Positions 44,187 through 53,340 are shown, numbered from the stretch's first letter. The stretch is 64,000 nucleotides of DNA from CBDIDH01 sp965277595 (GCA_965277595.1 CBDIDH010000002.1:62001-126000); one strand, 5' to 3'. Numbers and translations: made by a program. The notes: generated by a model not told the origin, from the sequence alone.

Positions 44187-45356
44187 TTAACACGAGACCC
44201 CGGCGACCGGTTCCATCCTCGGAAGTTCGGCGCCGAGGATCGGCGATTCGAGCCCTCGGCCCGAGGGCGCTGGGCGTTCTCGACGCCGGGCCGTTCCCAG
44301 CGTGAAGGCCCTGGTCCGGTCGGGCCACGAGTCCGCCGTCGACAATGCCTGAACGTCGGGGCCGCCTCGCCGTTTGCGGCGATGTCCAGGCGCGGCCGAG
44401 GCTCGCAGGCGCTCGATCCGGTCATTGAGAAAGTCAATCTCGTCGCGAAGCACCTCGACCTCATCGCGGTGCCGCATGGTCTCCTCCGCGAGTTGATCCT
44501 CATACTCGCGGCGAATCGCCTCGATCTCCGCGTCAACGTCGCGGCCTTCGGCTTCCATGCGATCCTTGCCAAGAAGCTCGATCTCGCCGCTACCAGCTTC
44601 CTCGGCCGGTGACTGTTCGCGAGTCGCGGCGCGGAGCTTCGGCGATGCGGGCAAGTAAATCAGGCCCACCGAAAACGAGCCAACCTCTAGCACGTCGCCC
44701 GGATCAATCCGCGCGAACCGCACTTTTTCGCCGTTGACCCTGATTCCCTCAAACCGCGGCGATTCCATCGCTCCGAGCAGATCCACCACCCAGAGGCCCC
44801 GCCCCGTCCGCACCAAAGCGCAATGAAACTTCGAGACGTTCGGGCCGTTCAATTTCACGGCGCAGGCCGGGTCGGTTCCCACCAGCGCGACCCCGCGACG
44901 CATCCGCCAGCGGGTCTTCACCGCGTTCGTGCGAAACTCCAGCGCGATTCTCGGCAACGGATTCGCCAGGAGCGGGTCATTGCCAAGGTCTTCTTCCGGC
45001 AGGTCGGTCTCGTCGGGCGCGGTCGGACCGCCGTCGAGCCGGATCAAAACCTCTCGGCCGAGCCGGGCGACCTGACGCTGATCGACCCAGCAGGCGACGG
45101 TCGGGCCGTCGGACGCCCCCACTCCCTGACGACTCCCCAGGTCAATGCAAAGCACCTTCGAGCCGATCGCCTGAAGATAACAATGACGCGGGCTCAGGCC
45201 GGGAACGTCAATAACCAGGTCACTCGCGGGATCGTGGCCGACGACCGCGAAAGGGGCCTTCATCACCCTCGGCCCGTTTTCACCGCTGACGTTCAGGAGG
45301 GGCGGATTGTCGACCTCGCACGCCTTGAAAAAGAGGTCCAGAGATCGGCTACTCAT
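44187..45356 (-). CDS. Tandem FHA-domain protein with coiled coil
   Basis: This 389-residue cytoplasmic protein has a first FHA domain at about 35-110 (VVGHDPASDLVID, LSPRHCYL) and a second at about 150-235 (LVGTDPACAVKLN, VSKFHCAL, FEGIRVNGEKV). FHA domains bind phospho-threonine. A coiled coil at about 270-325 (EAIRREYEDQLAEETMRHRD) and a basic, probably disordered C-terminus follow. The ATG at 45356 has GAGGGTGG before it. It is divergent from the secretion ATPase gene and upstream of the DUF1592/DUF1552 pair, so it may link a Ser/Thr kinase signal to either (inference). Confidence 0.88.
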   Translation of the reverse strand: MSSRSLDLFFKACEVDNPPLLNVSGENGPRVMKAPFAVVGHDPASDLVIDVPGLSPRHCYLQAIGSKVLCIDLGSRQGVGASDGPTVACWVDQRQVARLGREVLIRLDGGPTAPDETDLPEEDLGNDPLLANPLPRIALEFRTNAVKTRWRMRRGVALVGTDPACAVKLNGPNVSKFHCALVRTGRGLWVVDLLGAMESPRFEGIRVNGEKVRFARIDPGDVLEVGSFSVGLIYLPASPKLRAATREQSPAEEAGSGEIELLGKDRMEAEGRDVDAEIEAIRREYEDQLAEETMRHRDEVEVLRDEIDFLNDRIERLRASAAPGHRRKRRGGPDVQALSTADSWPDRTRAFTLGTARRRERPAPSGRGLESPILGAELPRMEPVAGVSC

Positions 45357-45613
45357 CGGTCCACCCTCGCCCGGCGTGTTGTTCAACTCGGTCTTGAGTG
45401 CCCTCCGATGGCGACCGCGATTACCGGCAACTTTTGTACCGCGATAAATCAAGCGACTCTTATAAACCACTCCGTTATAAACTTAACAAACAGAAATTCA
45501 ACCCGATTCCACGAACCTCTACAATTTCGGGTCGAAGCGTGGCATTATGTCGACACTCGCTCGCAAGCTTGCCTTGATTTTTGGTTGCGCCGGCTGATCA
45601 GAATGGGGGCTTC
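45357..45613. promoter_or_regulatory. Divergent promoter region with TTATAAAC direct repeats
   Basis: This AT-rich spacer lies between the FHA gene and the secretion ATPase gene. TTATAAAC occurs twice in direct orientation (45461-45468 and 45476-45483), start to start 15 bases. The repeats could be an operator or promoter elements; nothing else recognisable is present. Confidence 0.4.
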
Positions 45614-46855
45614 GTGCCAACCTTGACGACATCGGGCCCTTCTTCGATCCGTGATTCCCTCGCGGCTCTGGCTCCGCAATCACCAGGTTACGCGACCGAC
45701 GCGGCCGATCTGCTTCTACGCGCCGCGAACGACCTGGGGGCGAGCGACCTTCACCTTCAACCGACCGCCGACGGCCTTGACGTTCGCTGGCGGATCGACG
45801 GCGTCTTGCACGCGGTGGCCCTCTTGCCGGTTCAGGCCGCGCCGAAGGTGATCGCGCGGCTCAAGGTGCTGGCCGATCTTTTGACGTACAAAAACGACCT
45901 TCCCCAGGAAGGCCGGATTCGCGCCGAGCCGGGCGCGGCCGAGATGCGCTTGAGCACCTTTCCGACCCTTTATGGCGAGAAGGCCGTCGTCCGTTTCTTC
46001 GCCGGAGCCGGGCGGTTCGATCGCCTTGACGAACTTGGTTTACCCGTCGAGGTTCTCGGAACCCTTCGATCCCTCTTGAACGCGACCTCCGGCGCGATTC
46101 TCTTCAGCGGACCGGCAGGAAGCGGCAAGACGACGACGCAATACGCCTGCCTCCGCGACCTCGTCGCCTCCACCGAAGGCCGGCGGAGCCTGACCTCGCT
46201 TGAAGACCCGATCGAGGTCGCCGTGCCGGGCGTGGCGCAATCGCAGGTCAATCCCGGATCGGGGTTCACGCTCGAACTTGGCCTCCGTTCGCTCTTGCGA
46301 CAGGACCCCGAGGTCATCGCCATTGGCGAGGTCCGCGACCGCGCCACGGCCGAGGTCGCCTTTCAGGCGTCGCTCACCGGCCATCTCGTCCTCAGCACCT
46401 TCCACGCCGGCAGCGCCGCGGCGGTGATTGGACGACTGAGCGATATGGGCATTGAACCCTATCTCCTGCGAAGCGGCATTCTCGCCGTGATCGCCCAGCG
46501 CCTCGTGCGACGCCTCTGCGCCTCGTGTTCGCGTGACGACGACGGGGTCGGCGATCGTTTGGGATTGAAGCTCTCGCGCGCTCGACTCCCCGTCGGCTGC
46601 GATGCCTGCGGCGGAACCGGCTATCGCGGTCGGCTCGTTCTCGTCGAGATGCTCTGTCCCGAGCCGAACGACCTCGGCCGGGCCATTCTTTCGCGCACCG
46701 ACGTCGCGCAACTGGAATCGCTCGCGATCGCCTCGGGCATGATCAGCCGCTGGGAGCGCGCCCGCGTCGCCGTTGAATCCGGCCTCACCTCCGCCGCCGA
46801 GGTCCGCCGCGTCCTCGGCCTCTCCGGCGCTCCCGCGAATGCCTTGAAGGAATGA
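45614..46855 (+). CDS. gspE: Type II secretion/pilus assembly ATPase (GspE-like)
   Basis: This protein of about 413 residues is a hexameric ATPase that powers pseudopilus assembly. It shows SDLHLQPTADGLDVRWRIDG (N-domain), Walker A GPAGSGKTTT (about 166-175), SLEDPIE (Asp box), Walker B VIAIGEVRD, His box LSTFHAG and the zinc-binding CASC...CDACGGTGYRGR. It lacks the longer GspE N1E domain, as do many planctomycete forms. The start is a GTG; a TTG at 45581 is possible but poorly supported. First gene of the secretion operon. Confidence 0.93.
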   Translation: MPTLTTSGPSSIRDSLAALAPQSPGYATDAADLLLRAANDLGASDLHLQPTADGLDVRWRIDGVLHAVALLPVQAAPKVIARLKVLADLLTYKNDLPQEGRIRAEPGAAEMRLSTFPTLYGEKAVVRFFAGAGRFDRLDELGLPVEVLGTLRSLLNATSGAILFSGPAGSGKTTTQYACLRDLVASTEGRRSLTSLEDPIEVAVPGVAQSQVNPGSGFTLELGLRSLLRQDPEVIAIGEVRDRATAEVAFQASLTGHLVLSTFHAGSAAAVIGRLSDMGIEPYLLRSGILAVIAQRLVRRLCASCSRDDDGVGDRLGLKLSRARLPVGCDACGGTGYRGRLVLVEMLCPEPNDLGRAILSRTDVAQLESLAIASGMISRWERARVAVESGLTSAAEVRRVLGLSGAPANALKE

Positions 46856-46894
46856 CCACTGACCAATAGGTTTGTTGCGGAATAGCCGTAAAGC

Positions 46895-46954
46895 CAAAGG
46901 ACAGAAGGACATACGACAAAAGGAAAAATCTTCCCTTTGTCCTTCTGTCCTTTG
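46895..46954. repeat. Inverted heptamer-class repeat after the ATPase gene
   Basis: CAAAGGACAGAAGGACA (46895-46911) is repeated in reverse complement at 46938-46954, and the inner bases (GACAAAAGG with CCCTTTGTC) pair too, so nearly the whole stretch folds. The arms are built from the CCTTTGT/CCTTCTGT 7-mers seen elsewhere in the right third of the window. It sits 40 bases after the stop and could act as a terminator. Confidence 0.8.
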
Positions 46955-47025
46955 ACCTTACGTCGAGAACAGTCCCGAATGCGCAAAAACCCTAATGACC
47001 GAGGATCGAGGGTTGAATTCCATTT

Positions 47026-47196
47026 GGCTCTTAATGGTTTCCGGGGTGGTGATCTGGGGAGCTTGCCGTAACTCTATCCGAGAACGAGACTTGTGGCCCA
47101 AGGGTGGAGGTGTCGCCCAAGGACACTTAAAGAGCTTCCTCACAAGGATTTGCGTCCGAACTAACGTGGTCACCACCCCGGAATCCATCAAGAGCC
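47026..47196. mobile_element. MITE-like element with 29-bp terminal inverted repeats
   Basis: The left end starts GGCTCTTAATGG (47026-47054) and the right end is its reverse complement (47168-47196), matching at 25 of 29 bases. The 113 bases between carry no reading frame of note. A clear target duplication is not visible. It sits in the spacer between the ATPase gene and the first gspF gene. Assignment as a miniature transposable element rests on the ends and size only. Confidence 0.6.
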
Positions 47197-47205
47197 TTCA
47201 ATTTT

Positions 47206-47235
47206 TGGTCATCGGTCATCGACCATTGGTCATTC
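47206..47235. repeat. Short heptamer repeat (CATCGGT/CATTGGT class)
   Basis: Three to four units of GGTCATC/GGTCATT occur in both orientations. They belong to the same repeat class as the stretches at 53341, 53397, 56694, 59254 and 63449. Confidence 0.7.
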
Positions 47236-47365
47236 CCGCCCCCAATCTCCAAATTCTCGGCGCGAACCGGTTGACACCCTCTGACAAGTGTGAGAAGATA
47301 AACCTCACAAATGTCCGAGGCGTGCGAATCGATCGACGGCCCGAGAATGTTGGGACGGTCTGGCG

Positions 47366-48451
47366 ATGGAAGAGCAGGGGAGTTCGGGCAAAAGCGCCGG
47401 GAGCGTCACGGTCGATCATCTGATCGCCCTGAATGACGAGATCGTGGCGATGACGCGGGCCGGGGTGCCGATGGAGCAGGGGCTCCTTGATCTCGGTTCA
47501 GATGTTCCCGGCCGGCTCGGGCGGATCGCTCGGGCGCTGGGGGAACGTTTGACAGCGGGTGAGAGCCTGACCGAGGCGCTCGCCTCGCCCGGTGTGAAGG
47601 CGCCGAGGGTCTATCGCGCCGTGGTCGAGGCGGGAATTCGTTCGGGCCGCCTGCCCGTCGCGCTGGAAGAGCTTTCCGCGTATGCGCGAGGATATGCCGA
47701 GGCGAGGCGATCGATCGGCCTGGCGCTCTGGTATCCGCTCTCGGTCCTGACCTTCGCGTATGGGATGTTTCTCGGCCTGGTGACGATCTTGATCCCTCGA
47801 TTCGTCAGCGCCTTTGACGAGATGGGCCTACCGCTGAGCGATTCGCTCCGCGTGCTCAACGGCGCGAGGCAGTCGGTCGTTTACTGGGGACCGATCCTTC
47901 CCGCGGCGCTGGTTTTCGTCCTTCTTGTCTGGGTCCGTTCGCGTCGCGGGTTTGGAGCGCGAGGGACCTGGGCCTCGTTTCTCCTCCGAGCCTTTCCCTG
48001 GCTGGGGTCGATGATTCAGGGGTATGAGGCCGCTGGGTTTGCGGATCTGCTCGCCCTCTTGATCGAGCATCAGGTTCCCTATCCCGAGGCGCTCCGGCTT
48101 GCCGGCGAGGCTTCGGGCGATCCCGCCTTCGCTCGGTCGGGCCAGGCTCTTGCCGACTCCCTGACCCAGGGCCAGGCCCCGGCCGAGGCTCTCCAGGGTC
48201 GAAGCGCGTTTCCCCCTTTGCTCCGCTGGCTTCTGTCCACCGCGCCGCGACAGCCTGATCTCGTCGTCGCCCTTCGCCAGATGGCGACTCGCTATCGCGG
48301 CGAGGCTCGCCACCAGGCCGACAAGATCCGCGTCCTTCTTCCCACGCTTCTCCTCTTCGGCATCGGCGGGACGGCTACCATGCTCTATGCCCTGGCGCTT
48401 TTTATCCCGTTGACGTCGTTGTGGACGAGTTTGTCGCGGATTGCTCCGTGA
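47366..48451 (+). CDS. gspF: GspF-like inner-membrane platform protein 1
   Basis: This 361-residue protein has two T2SSF domains in the usual repeat (residues about 18-150 and 215-345): LNDEIVAMTRAGVPMEQGL, then three or four membrane spans (LSVLTFAYGMFLGLVTILIP), and at the end TLLLFGIGGTATMLYALALFIPL. It forms part of the membrane platform on which GspE acts. It is the first of three consecutive, clearly diverged copies; the heptamer array separates it from copy 2. Confidence 0.9.
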   Translation: MEEQGSSGKSAGSVTVDHLIALNDEIVAMTRAGVPMEQGLLDLGSDVPGRLGRIARALGERLTAGESLTEALASPGVKAPRVYRAVVEAGIRSGRLPVALEELSAYARGYAEARRSIGLALWYPLSVLTFAYGMFLGLVTILIPRFVSAFDEMGLPLSDSLRVLNGARQSVVYWGPILPAALVFVLLVWVRSRRGFGARGTWASFLLRAFPWLGSMIQGYEAAGFADLLALLIEHQVPYPEALRLAGEASGDPAFARSGQALADSLTQGQAPAEALQGRSAFPPLLRWLLSTAPRQPDLVVALRQMATRYRGEARHQADKIRVLLPTLLLFGIGGTATMLYALALFIPLTSLWTSLSRIAP

Positions 48452-48510
48452 TCGGGCGAAACATTAACTATGAATGTGTTCAAAATCCATTCTATTTGAT
48501 AGGACACAGG

Positions 48511-48630
48511 CCAAAGGACAAAGGCATCAAAGTATCTGCCCTCTGCCCTCTGTCCTTTGCCCTCTGTCCTTTGCCCTCTGTCCTTTGCCCTCTGTCCTTT
48601 GCCCTCTGTCCTCTGTCCCTTGCCCTCTCA
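48511..48630. repeat. Heptamer/14-mer tandem array between gspF copies 1 and 2
   Basis: The 14-base unit CCCTCTGTCCTTTG occurs about four to five times in a row (48548-48611) with partial 7-base units at both ends. At 48511-48526 the opposite-strand form (GGCCAAAGGACAAAGG) is present, giving an inverted pair. The array is open in one frame and would encode Leu-Cys-Pro repeats, but this is unlikely to be translated. Confidence 0.85.
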
Positions 48631-48658
48631 GACCAATGAGCCGGAAAAGGACCTGTTC

Positions 48659-49729
48659 ATGGCGAGTTCATCTGATCGCGACGCGGGAAAGGGTCGGCTC
48701 TCAAGCGACGACGTCGCGCGGCTGTCTCAGGAATTCGCCGGACTGACCGCCGCGCAGCTTCCGCTCGCCCCGGGCCTGCGCGCCACCGCAGAGGAGATGC
48801 CCTCGGGCCGACTCCGATCCACGCTCCGCGCCCTGGCCGATTCGCTCGATCGCGGCGCCTCGGTTGACGAGGCCCTCGCCGAGCAGGGAAAACGCCTTCC
48901 CGCCCACCTGCGCGGACTCGTCGCCGTGGGATCGAAGACCGGCAAGATCAGCGAGGTTCTCGGCCGGTTCGTCGCATTCAACCACATCGGCGCCGATCTC
49001 CGCCGACAGCTCTGGATCGCCCTCGCCTACCCGACCCTTGCGCTCACAATCGCATTCGTGATCTTCACCTATGTCTGCACGACGATCATTCCCAGCTTCG
49101 AGGGAATCTTCCGCGACTTCGGCATCAACCTGCCGTTCATCACGATCGCCATCCTCAACGTTTCCCACGCGTTCGCGCTGGGCTGGCAATTCCTGCTTGC
49201 CTTCGTCGTCGGCGTCGCGCTGATCTGGCTCTTCCTTTTCGTTTTTCTCGATCAACCCCATCGCCGGGCGCTCGCCGCCTGGATTCCCGTTCTTGGACCG
49301 GTCTGGCGCAATACGTCACTGGCCGAATTCTGCCACCTCCTGGCCTTGCTCCTGGAGTCGGAAGTTCCGCTCGGCGACTCTTTGCGGCTCACTGGCGAGG
49401 GGGTCGGCGACACGACGATCGACACCGCCTCTCGCGCCGCCGCGGTTGACGTCAATGGCGGCCTTGGCCTTGGCTTCGCGCTCCGGCGTCAGCGGGTCTT
49501 TCCCGCGAGCCTCGCCCGCCTGCTCACCTGGGCCGAGACGCATCAGAGCCTTCCCGAATCGCTCAGGATGGCCGGTGAGATGTTCGAGTCGGGCGCCCGG
49601 GTTCAGTCGGGATTCGTCGCGACCTTCATTGCCGTCTTCGTCATCATCCTCATCATCCTGGCGATCACCTCGTTGGTCCTTGGGCTCTTTTTACCGCTCA
49701 TCACACTCATTTCCATGCTTTCCGGCTAA
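48659..49729 (+). CDS. gspF: GspF-like inner-membrane platform protein 2
   Basis: This protein of about 356 residues has the T2SSF pattern: LSQEFAGLTAAQLPLAPGL, LPAHLRGLVAVGSKTGKISE, then spans around WIALAYPTLALTIAFVIFTY and, after the second repeat (LAEFCHLLALLLESEVPLGD), FIAVFVIILIILAITSLVLG. The ATG at 48659 is used because everything upstream in frame is heptamer repeat. Its stop is followed closely by copy 3. Confidence 0.9.
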   Translation: MASSSDRDAGKGRLSSDDVARLSQEFAGLTAAQLPLAPGLRATAEEMPSGRLRSTLRALADSLDRGASVDEALAEQGKRLPAHLRGLVAVGSKTGKISEVLGRFVAFNHIGADLRRQLWIALAYPTLALTIAFVIFTYVCTTIIPSFEGIFRDFGINLPFITIAILNVSHAFALGWQFLLAFVVGVALIWLFLFVFLDQPHRRALAAWIPVLGPVWRNTSLAEFCHLLALLLESEVPLGDSLRLTGEGVGDTTIDTASRAAAVDVNGGLGLGFALRRQRVFPASLARLLTWAETHQSLPESLRMAGEMFESGARVQSGFVATFIAVFVIILIILAITSLVLGLFLPLITLISMLSG

Positions 49730-49777
49730 GGATTGATCGATCATCACGCGGCGCTGTTGATCACAGGGAGTTATGAC

Positions 49778-51058
49778 GTGGATCAGGACCTGAACGACAT
49801 TCCCGACCAGGCCAAGGCCAAGATCAAGGGCGACGCCGTCGACCTGACACCGGTCTATCCGTCGCTCCCCGGCCTCCGCCTTCAGCACCTCATGTTCGCA
49901 ATCGCGGTCATCGCGGTCTTCATCTGGCTGGCGATTCTGACGGGGCCGTACATGATCCCGATCTCGATCATCGTTCTGATCGCGATCGGGATCGGATTCT
50001 TCGTGATCCTCGTCAGCCGGCGCGACGCTCGTTATACCTCTCTACTCTGGGCAATGGCCATCGCCGCCGAACGCTCGATGCCGCTGGCGCCAACCGCCCT
50101 GGTCTTCGCCGATCAGTCGGGATTCGGCGTCCTGGGCTGGGGCTTTCGACGCAAGGTCGCGCAATTCGCGGCCATGCTCAACAACGGCCTGCCTCTTCCG
50201 ACGGCTCTCGGCCGTGTTGCGGGCCTCTTGCCGCGCGATGCCGAACTGCTCGTCCGAGTCGGTTACGCGACCGACACCCTCGGCCGATCCCTCCGCGAAG
50301 CCGCCACCTTGCGGGCCAGCCGCGAACGTGTCCTCGGGACGACCTTCGCCCGCCTGGCCTACCTGGCGGAACTGGTCATCGTGATGCACGTGATCGTGGG
50401 CTTTGTCTTCTATTTCATCCTGCCAAAGTTCGAGGCGATCTTCTATGATTTCGGCGTTACTCTCCCGCCCGTCACGGTCTTCGCGAGCAACCTTGGATTT
50501 CTTTTCATGAGATATTCGTTCATTGTGATTCCCTTGCTCCTGCTCATCGAGGTCTTGCTTCCGCTGGCGTGCCTTCTGGCCGTGCTTTTCCGGCTCGTGA
50601 ACTGGTGGGATATCCCGGTGGTTGGCGGCCTCTTTCGACGTCGCCACTCGGCGCTGATCATGCGAGCCCTCGCGCTTGCGGTCGCCGGTCGGAGGCCAAT
50701 TCCCGCGGTGATCGCCCTCCTGAGCAGCGAGTATCCGTCGGATTGGGTCCGTACCCGGCTCCTCGCGGTCAGCGCGGAACTCTCGCAGGGGCGCGACTGG
50801 GTCGAATCGCTCGCCGATCGCGGTCTCATTCGCCGGGCCGAGGCCGCCGTCCTTCGCGCGGCGCAGCGGGTGAACAACCTCGACTGGGCACTTCTGGAGC
50901 TGGCCGAGGCGGTCGATCGTCGGATCGCCTATCGCCTTCAGTTCTGGCTCGACCTGAGTTTTCCCGTCGCCATTGTCGGCATGGGGGGCCTTGTCGGTCT
51001 CTTTGCCACCGCCTATTTTACCCCGCTCGTCACCTTGATCAGGGTCCTAGCCGGATGA
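49778..51058 (+). CDS. gspF: GspF-like inner-membrane platform protein 3
   Basis: This protein of about 426 residues has a GTG start (AGGGAG 7 bases upstream); a TTG at 49733 would add 15 residues. It has an extra pair of N-terminal spans (LMFAIAVIAVFIWLAIL, IPISIIVLIAIGIGFFVILV) that the other copies lack, then the T2SSF repeat pattern (WAMAIAAERSMPLAPTALV, LLVRVGYATDTLGRSLREAA). Its stop overlaps the next ATG (ATGA). Three such proteins in a row suggest a heteromeric platform. Confidence 0.88.
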   Translation: MDQDLNDIPDQAKAKIKGDAVDLTPVYPSLPGLRLQHLMFAIAVIAVFIWLAILTGPYMIPISIIVLIAIGIGFFVILVSRRDARYTSLLWAMAIAAERSMPLAPTALVFADQSGFGVLGWGFRRKVAQFAAMLNNGLPLPTALGRVAGLLPRDAELLVRVGYATDTLGRSLREAATLRASRERVLGTTFARLAYLAELVIVMHVIVGFVFYFILPKFEAIFYDFGVTLPPVTVFASNLGFLFMRYSFIVIPLLLLIEVLLPLACLLAVLFRLVNWWDIPVVGGLFRRRHSALIMRALALAVAGRRPIPAVIALLSSEYPSDWVRTRLLAVSAELSQGRDWVESLADRGLIRRAEAAVLRAAQRVNNLDWALLELAEAVDRRIAYRLQFWLDLSFPVAIVGMGGLVGLFATAYFTPLVTLIRVLAG

Positions 51059-51483
51059 ACGCGAACCGAAGGGCCGATCGATCCCGGCGGGGTTACTCCC
51101 TGGCCGAACTGGCCGTCGCGATGATGGTCGTGATGACGGCGATGACCGTATCCATCAAGGTTCTCGGCTGGAACGCGACCGAGCGCCGAGCGTCCGACCG
51201 CCGCGACTGGGCCTTGCAAACCGCCTCCAACGTCCTCGAAGGCGCCTCGGCCTTGCCCTTTGACAAGGTCGACACCGCCGCCGTCCAGTCTCTTGCCCAT
51301 GCCACCGACTCCGAAAAAGTCCTCCCCGGCGCCTCCTGGGAAATTGCCGTCGCCGACGACCCCGAATCCCCCGTTCCCGCCCGTCGCATCCAACTAAAAC
51401 TGCAATGGAAAGAGCGCTCGGCCCTTCTTTCGGGTCCGGTCCGCCTCACCTCCTGGGTTTATCGCCGGAGGCCCGCGCAATGA
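51055..51483 (+). CDS. Prepilin-like protein (GspI-type)
   Basis: This 142-residue pseudopilin has a leader RRADRSRRG followed by the cleavage-site motif G-YSLAELAVAM with Glu5, then a long hydrophobic helix (MMVVMTAMTVSIKVLGW) and a small beta-type globular domain. The position after GspF genes and the size match minor pseudopilins. The start overlaps the previous stop, and the stop overlaps the next ATG (51480-51483), so the cluster is translationally coupled. Calling it I-type is an inference from order and size. Confidence 0.86.
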   Translation: MNANRRADRSRRGYSLAELAVAMMVVMTAMTVSIKVLGWNATERRASDRRDWALQTASNVLEGASALPFDKVDTAAVQSLAHATDSEKVLPGASWEIAVADDPESPVPARRIQLKLQWKERSALLSGPVRLTSWVYRRRPAQ

Positions 51484-51989
51484 GACATCAGCATTTCCAA
51501 AATCGCCGCGGATTCTCACTTTTTGAGATGATCATCGTCATCGGCGGCCTGGCGCTCGTCCTTGGCCTCTGCGCGACCTTGTTGCACATGCTCTTTCGTC
51601 TCGATCGCTCCGGCCGCGATGCGCTTCGGGACTCGCAAACCCTGGCGACCCTCGCCCGCCAGTTCCGCCGCGACGTCCGATCGTCCCAGCAGGCGAAGGC
51701 CGACGCCCCCGGCTCTCTCGAACTCAAGAGCCCCGACGGCCCGACCCTCGCCTATCGAGTCGACCATGCCAGGCTGATCCGCGAGCAAGGCGACGGCAAG
51801 ACCATCGCCCGTCGCGAGGCGTATGCGATCGAACGCCTCGGGCCGATCCGGTTCGAGGTCGCGGGCGACTTTGTCCGGCTCCGGGCCGAGCGTCATCCCG
51901 AGAATACCCAGGCCCCGCCCCGGCCGACCGTCCTTGTCGAGGCCGCGCTCGCCAGCAAGCAAGCCCCCGCCGAGGAGGATCGACGATGA
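51480..51989 (+). CDS. Prepilin-like protein (GspJ-type)
   Basis: This 169-residue protein has leader QNRRG and processing motif G-FSLFEMIIVI with Glu5, a hydrophobic helix (IGGLALVLGLCATLL) and a C-terminal domain rich in beta-strand residues (SLELKSPDGPTLAYRVDHAR). Its coupling on both sides through ATGA and its position between the I-type gene and a PilX/K-type gene make it a minor pseudopilin of the J position. Confidence 0.85.
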   Translation: MRHQHFQNRRGFSLFEMIIVIGGLALVLGLCATLLHMLFRLDRSGRDALRDSQTLATLARQFRRDVRSSQQAKADAPGSLELKSPDGPTLAYRVDHARLIREQGDGKTIARREAYAIERLGPIRFEVAGDFVRLRAERHPENTQAPPRPTVLVEAALASKQAPAEEDRR

Positions 51990-52411
51990 CCCCGAAACGC
52001 CCACGACAACGCCCCGCGCTGACGGTCTTCCCCGCCCTCGTTTGCCTGGTCATCGCCTCGATGGTCGGGATCGGTGTGCTTCGAACCGGCCTGCTTCGCC
52101 GCGATCTCGCCCGCGCCGAAGCACATCGCTTGCAGGCGGAATGGCTCGTGGAATCGGGCCTTCAACGCGCCTCGGCCCGGCTTTCGAGCGACCCCAAATA
52201 TCGCGGCGAGACCTGGGAAATTCCCTCGAAATCCCTCGGCGGTCCCCTCTCGGGAGGCGTCGTGATCGTCATCGAGCAGGTCAAGGATCAGCCCAGACGC
52301 CTTCGACTTCGCGTTCAGGCCGATTATCCGAGTGGACCCGAAGGCCGGGTCCGGCAGAGCCGAGATCAAATTGTGAACCAACCTACCGAGAAACCGGGAG
52401 AACCCTCATGA
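51986..52411 (+). CDS. PilX/GspK-like minor pilin protein
   Basis: This 141-residue protein has a single N-terminal hydrophobic helix (LTVFPALVCLVIASMVGIGV), followed by RRDLARAEAHRLQAEWLVESGLQRA, the kind of sequence found after the helix in PilX and GspK (the Glu-Ser-Gly-Leu segment). There is no G-F/E cleavage motif, as is common in GspK-type proteins. Coupled by ATGA to genes on both sides. Confidence 0.78.
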   Translation: MTPKRPRQRPALTVFPALVCLVIASMVGIGVLRTGLLRRDLARAEAHRLQAEWLVESGLQRASARLSSDPKYRGETWEIPSKSLGGPLSGGVVIVIEQVKDQPRRLRLRVQADYPSGPEGRVRQSRDQIVNQPTEKPGEPS

Positions 52412-53316
52412 CCCGCGAAACGCTCCGCCCGCGATCGGCCTTCACCCTGATTGAACTCCTCGTCGTCATCGCGATCATCGCCGTTCTGATCGCCTTGCTC
52501 CTCCCCGCCGTTCAGGCCGCGCGCGAGGCCGCCCGCCGCGTTCAGTGCGTGAACAACCTCCTTCAAATCGGCGTCGCCTTGCAGAACTACGAGTCAACGT
52601 ATGAGGTCCTCCCCCCGGGCGTCGTCAACCCGACCGGACCGATCACGAACACCGCGAACGGCTATCATATAAGCTGGATTGTCCAGATTCTGCCGTTCAT
52701 CGAACAGAAAAACGCGTACAAGCGTGTGAATTTCCAGGCAGGTGCCTATGACGCCTCGAACGCCACCGTTCGGGCTCACATGATGAACGGCTGGATCTGC
52801 CCGTCGGACGCCGGTCCGATGTCCTCCTCCGATGCGAATGGCCAGGAGGTCGCTTTCAACAGCTACGCCGCCAATTATAGCGGGACAGAGGTTCCGATCG
52901 ACGTCAAGAACACCGGCGTTTTCTACCTCAACAGCGCGACCCGAGTGGAAGACATCACCGACGGCACCTCGTCGACGATCTTCGCCGGCGAAAAACTCCT
53001 GACGAAGAACCAGCTTGGCTGGGTCTCCGGCACCCGCGCGACGCTCCGCAATACCGATCTGCCGCCGAACCCCACCTCGCGAAACCCCAGGACCCCCTTC
53101 ACCGAGCCCGAGATTGACCCCGACGCTCCCCCCGCTCCCGGCGAACCCGACCCCCGTCTCATCGTCGGCGGCTATTCCAGCCGACACTCCGGCGGCGTCA
53201 ACCACCTCTTCGGCGATGGCTCGGTCCGGTTCATCAAGAACACGATCGCCCCCACGATTTACCAGTACCTGGGCGCCCGTGCCGACGGCGAGATGATTGA
53301 GGCCAATGCGTATTGA
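52408..53316 (+). CDS. DUF1559 pseudopilin-like protein (H-X9-DG)
   Basis: This 302-residue member of the large planctomycete DUF1559 family has a type IV prepilin N-terminus (RSAFTLIELLVVIAIIAVLI, Glu after the cleavage site). A globular domain follows (NNLLQIGVALQNYESTYEVL, WICPSDAGPM) ending in H-SGGVNHLFG-DG, the H-X9-DG motif. It is probably an abundant pseudopilin or surface protein exported by the upstream secretion machinery. Translation is coupled to the pilX-like gene. Confidence 0.95.
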   Translation: MTRETLRPRSAFTLIELLVVIAIIAVLIALLLPAVQAAREAARRVQCVNNLLQIGVALQNYESTYEVLPPGVVNPTGPITNTANGYHISWIVQILPFIEQKNAYKRVNFQAGAYDASNATVRAHMMNGWICPSDAGPMSSSDANGQEVAFNSYAANYSGTEVPIDVKNTGVFYLNSATRVEDITDGTSSTIFAGEKLLTKNQLGWVSGTRATLRNTDLPPNPTSRNPRTPFTEPEIDPDAPPAPGEPDPRLIVGGYSSRHSGGVNHLFGDGSVRFIKNTIAPTIYQYLGARADGEMIEANAY

Positions 53317-53340
53317 TGAATGAATTGGATTATATACTTG

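Noticed and set aside
48557..48658. N-terminal extension of gspF copy 2 through the heptamer array
   Set aside because: It would encode Leu-Cys-Pro repeats; the conserved T2SSF part starts at the ATG at 48659.
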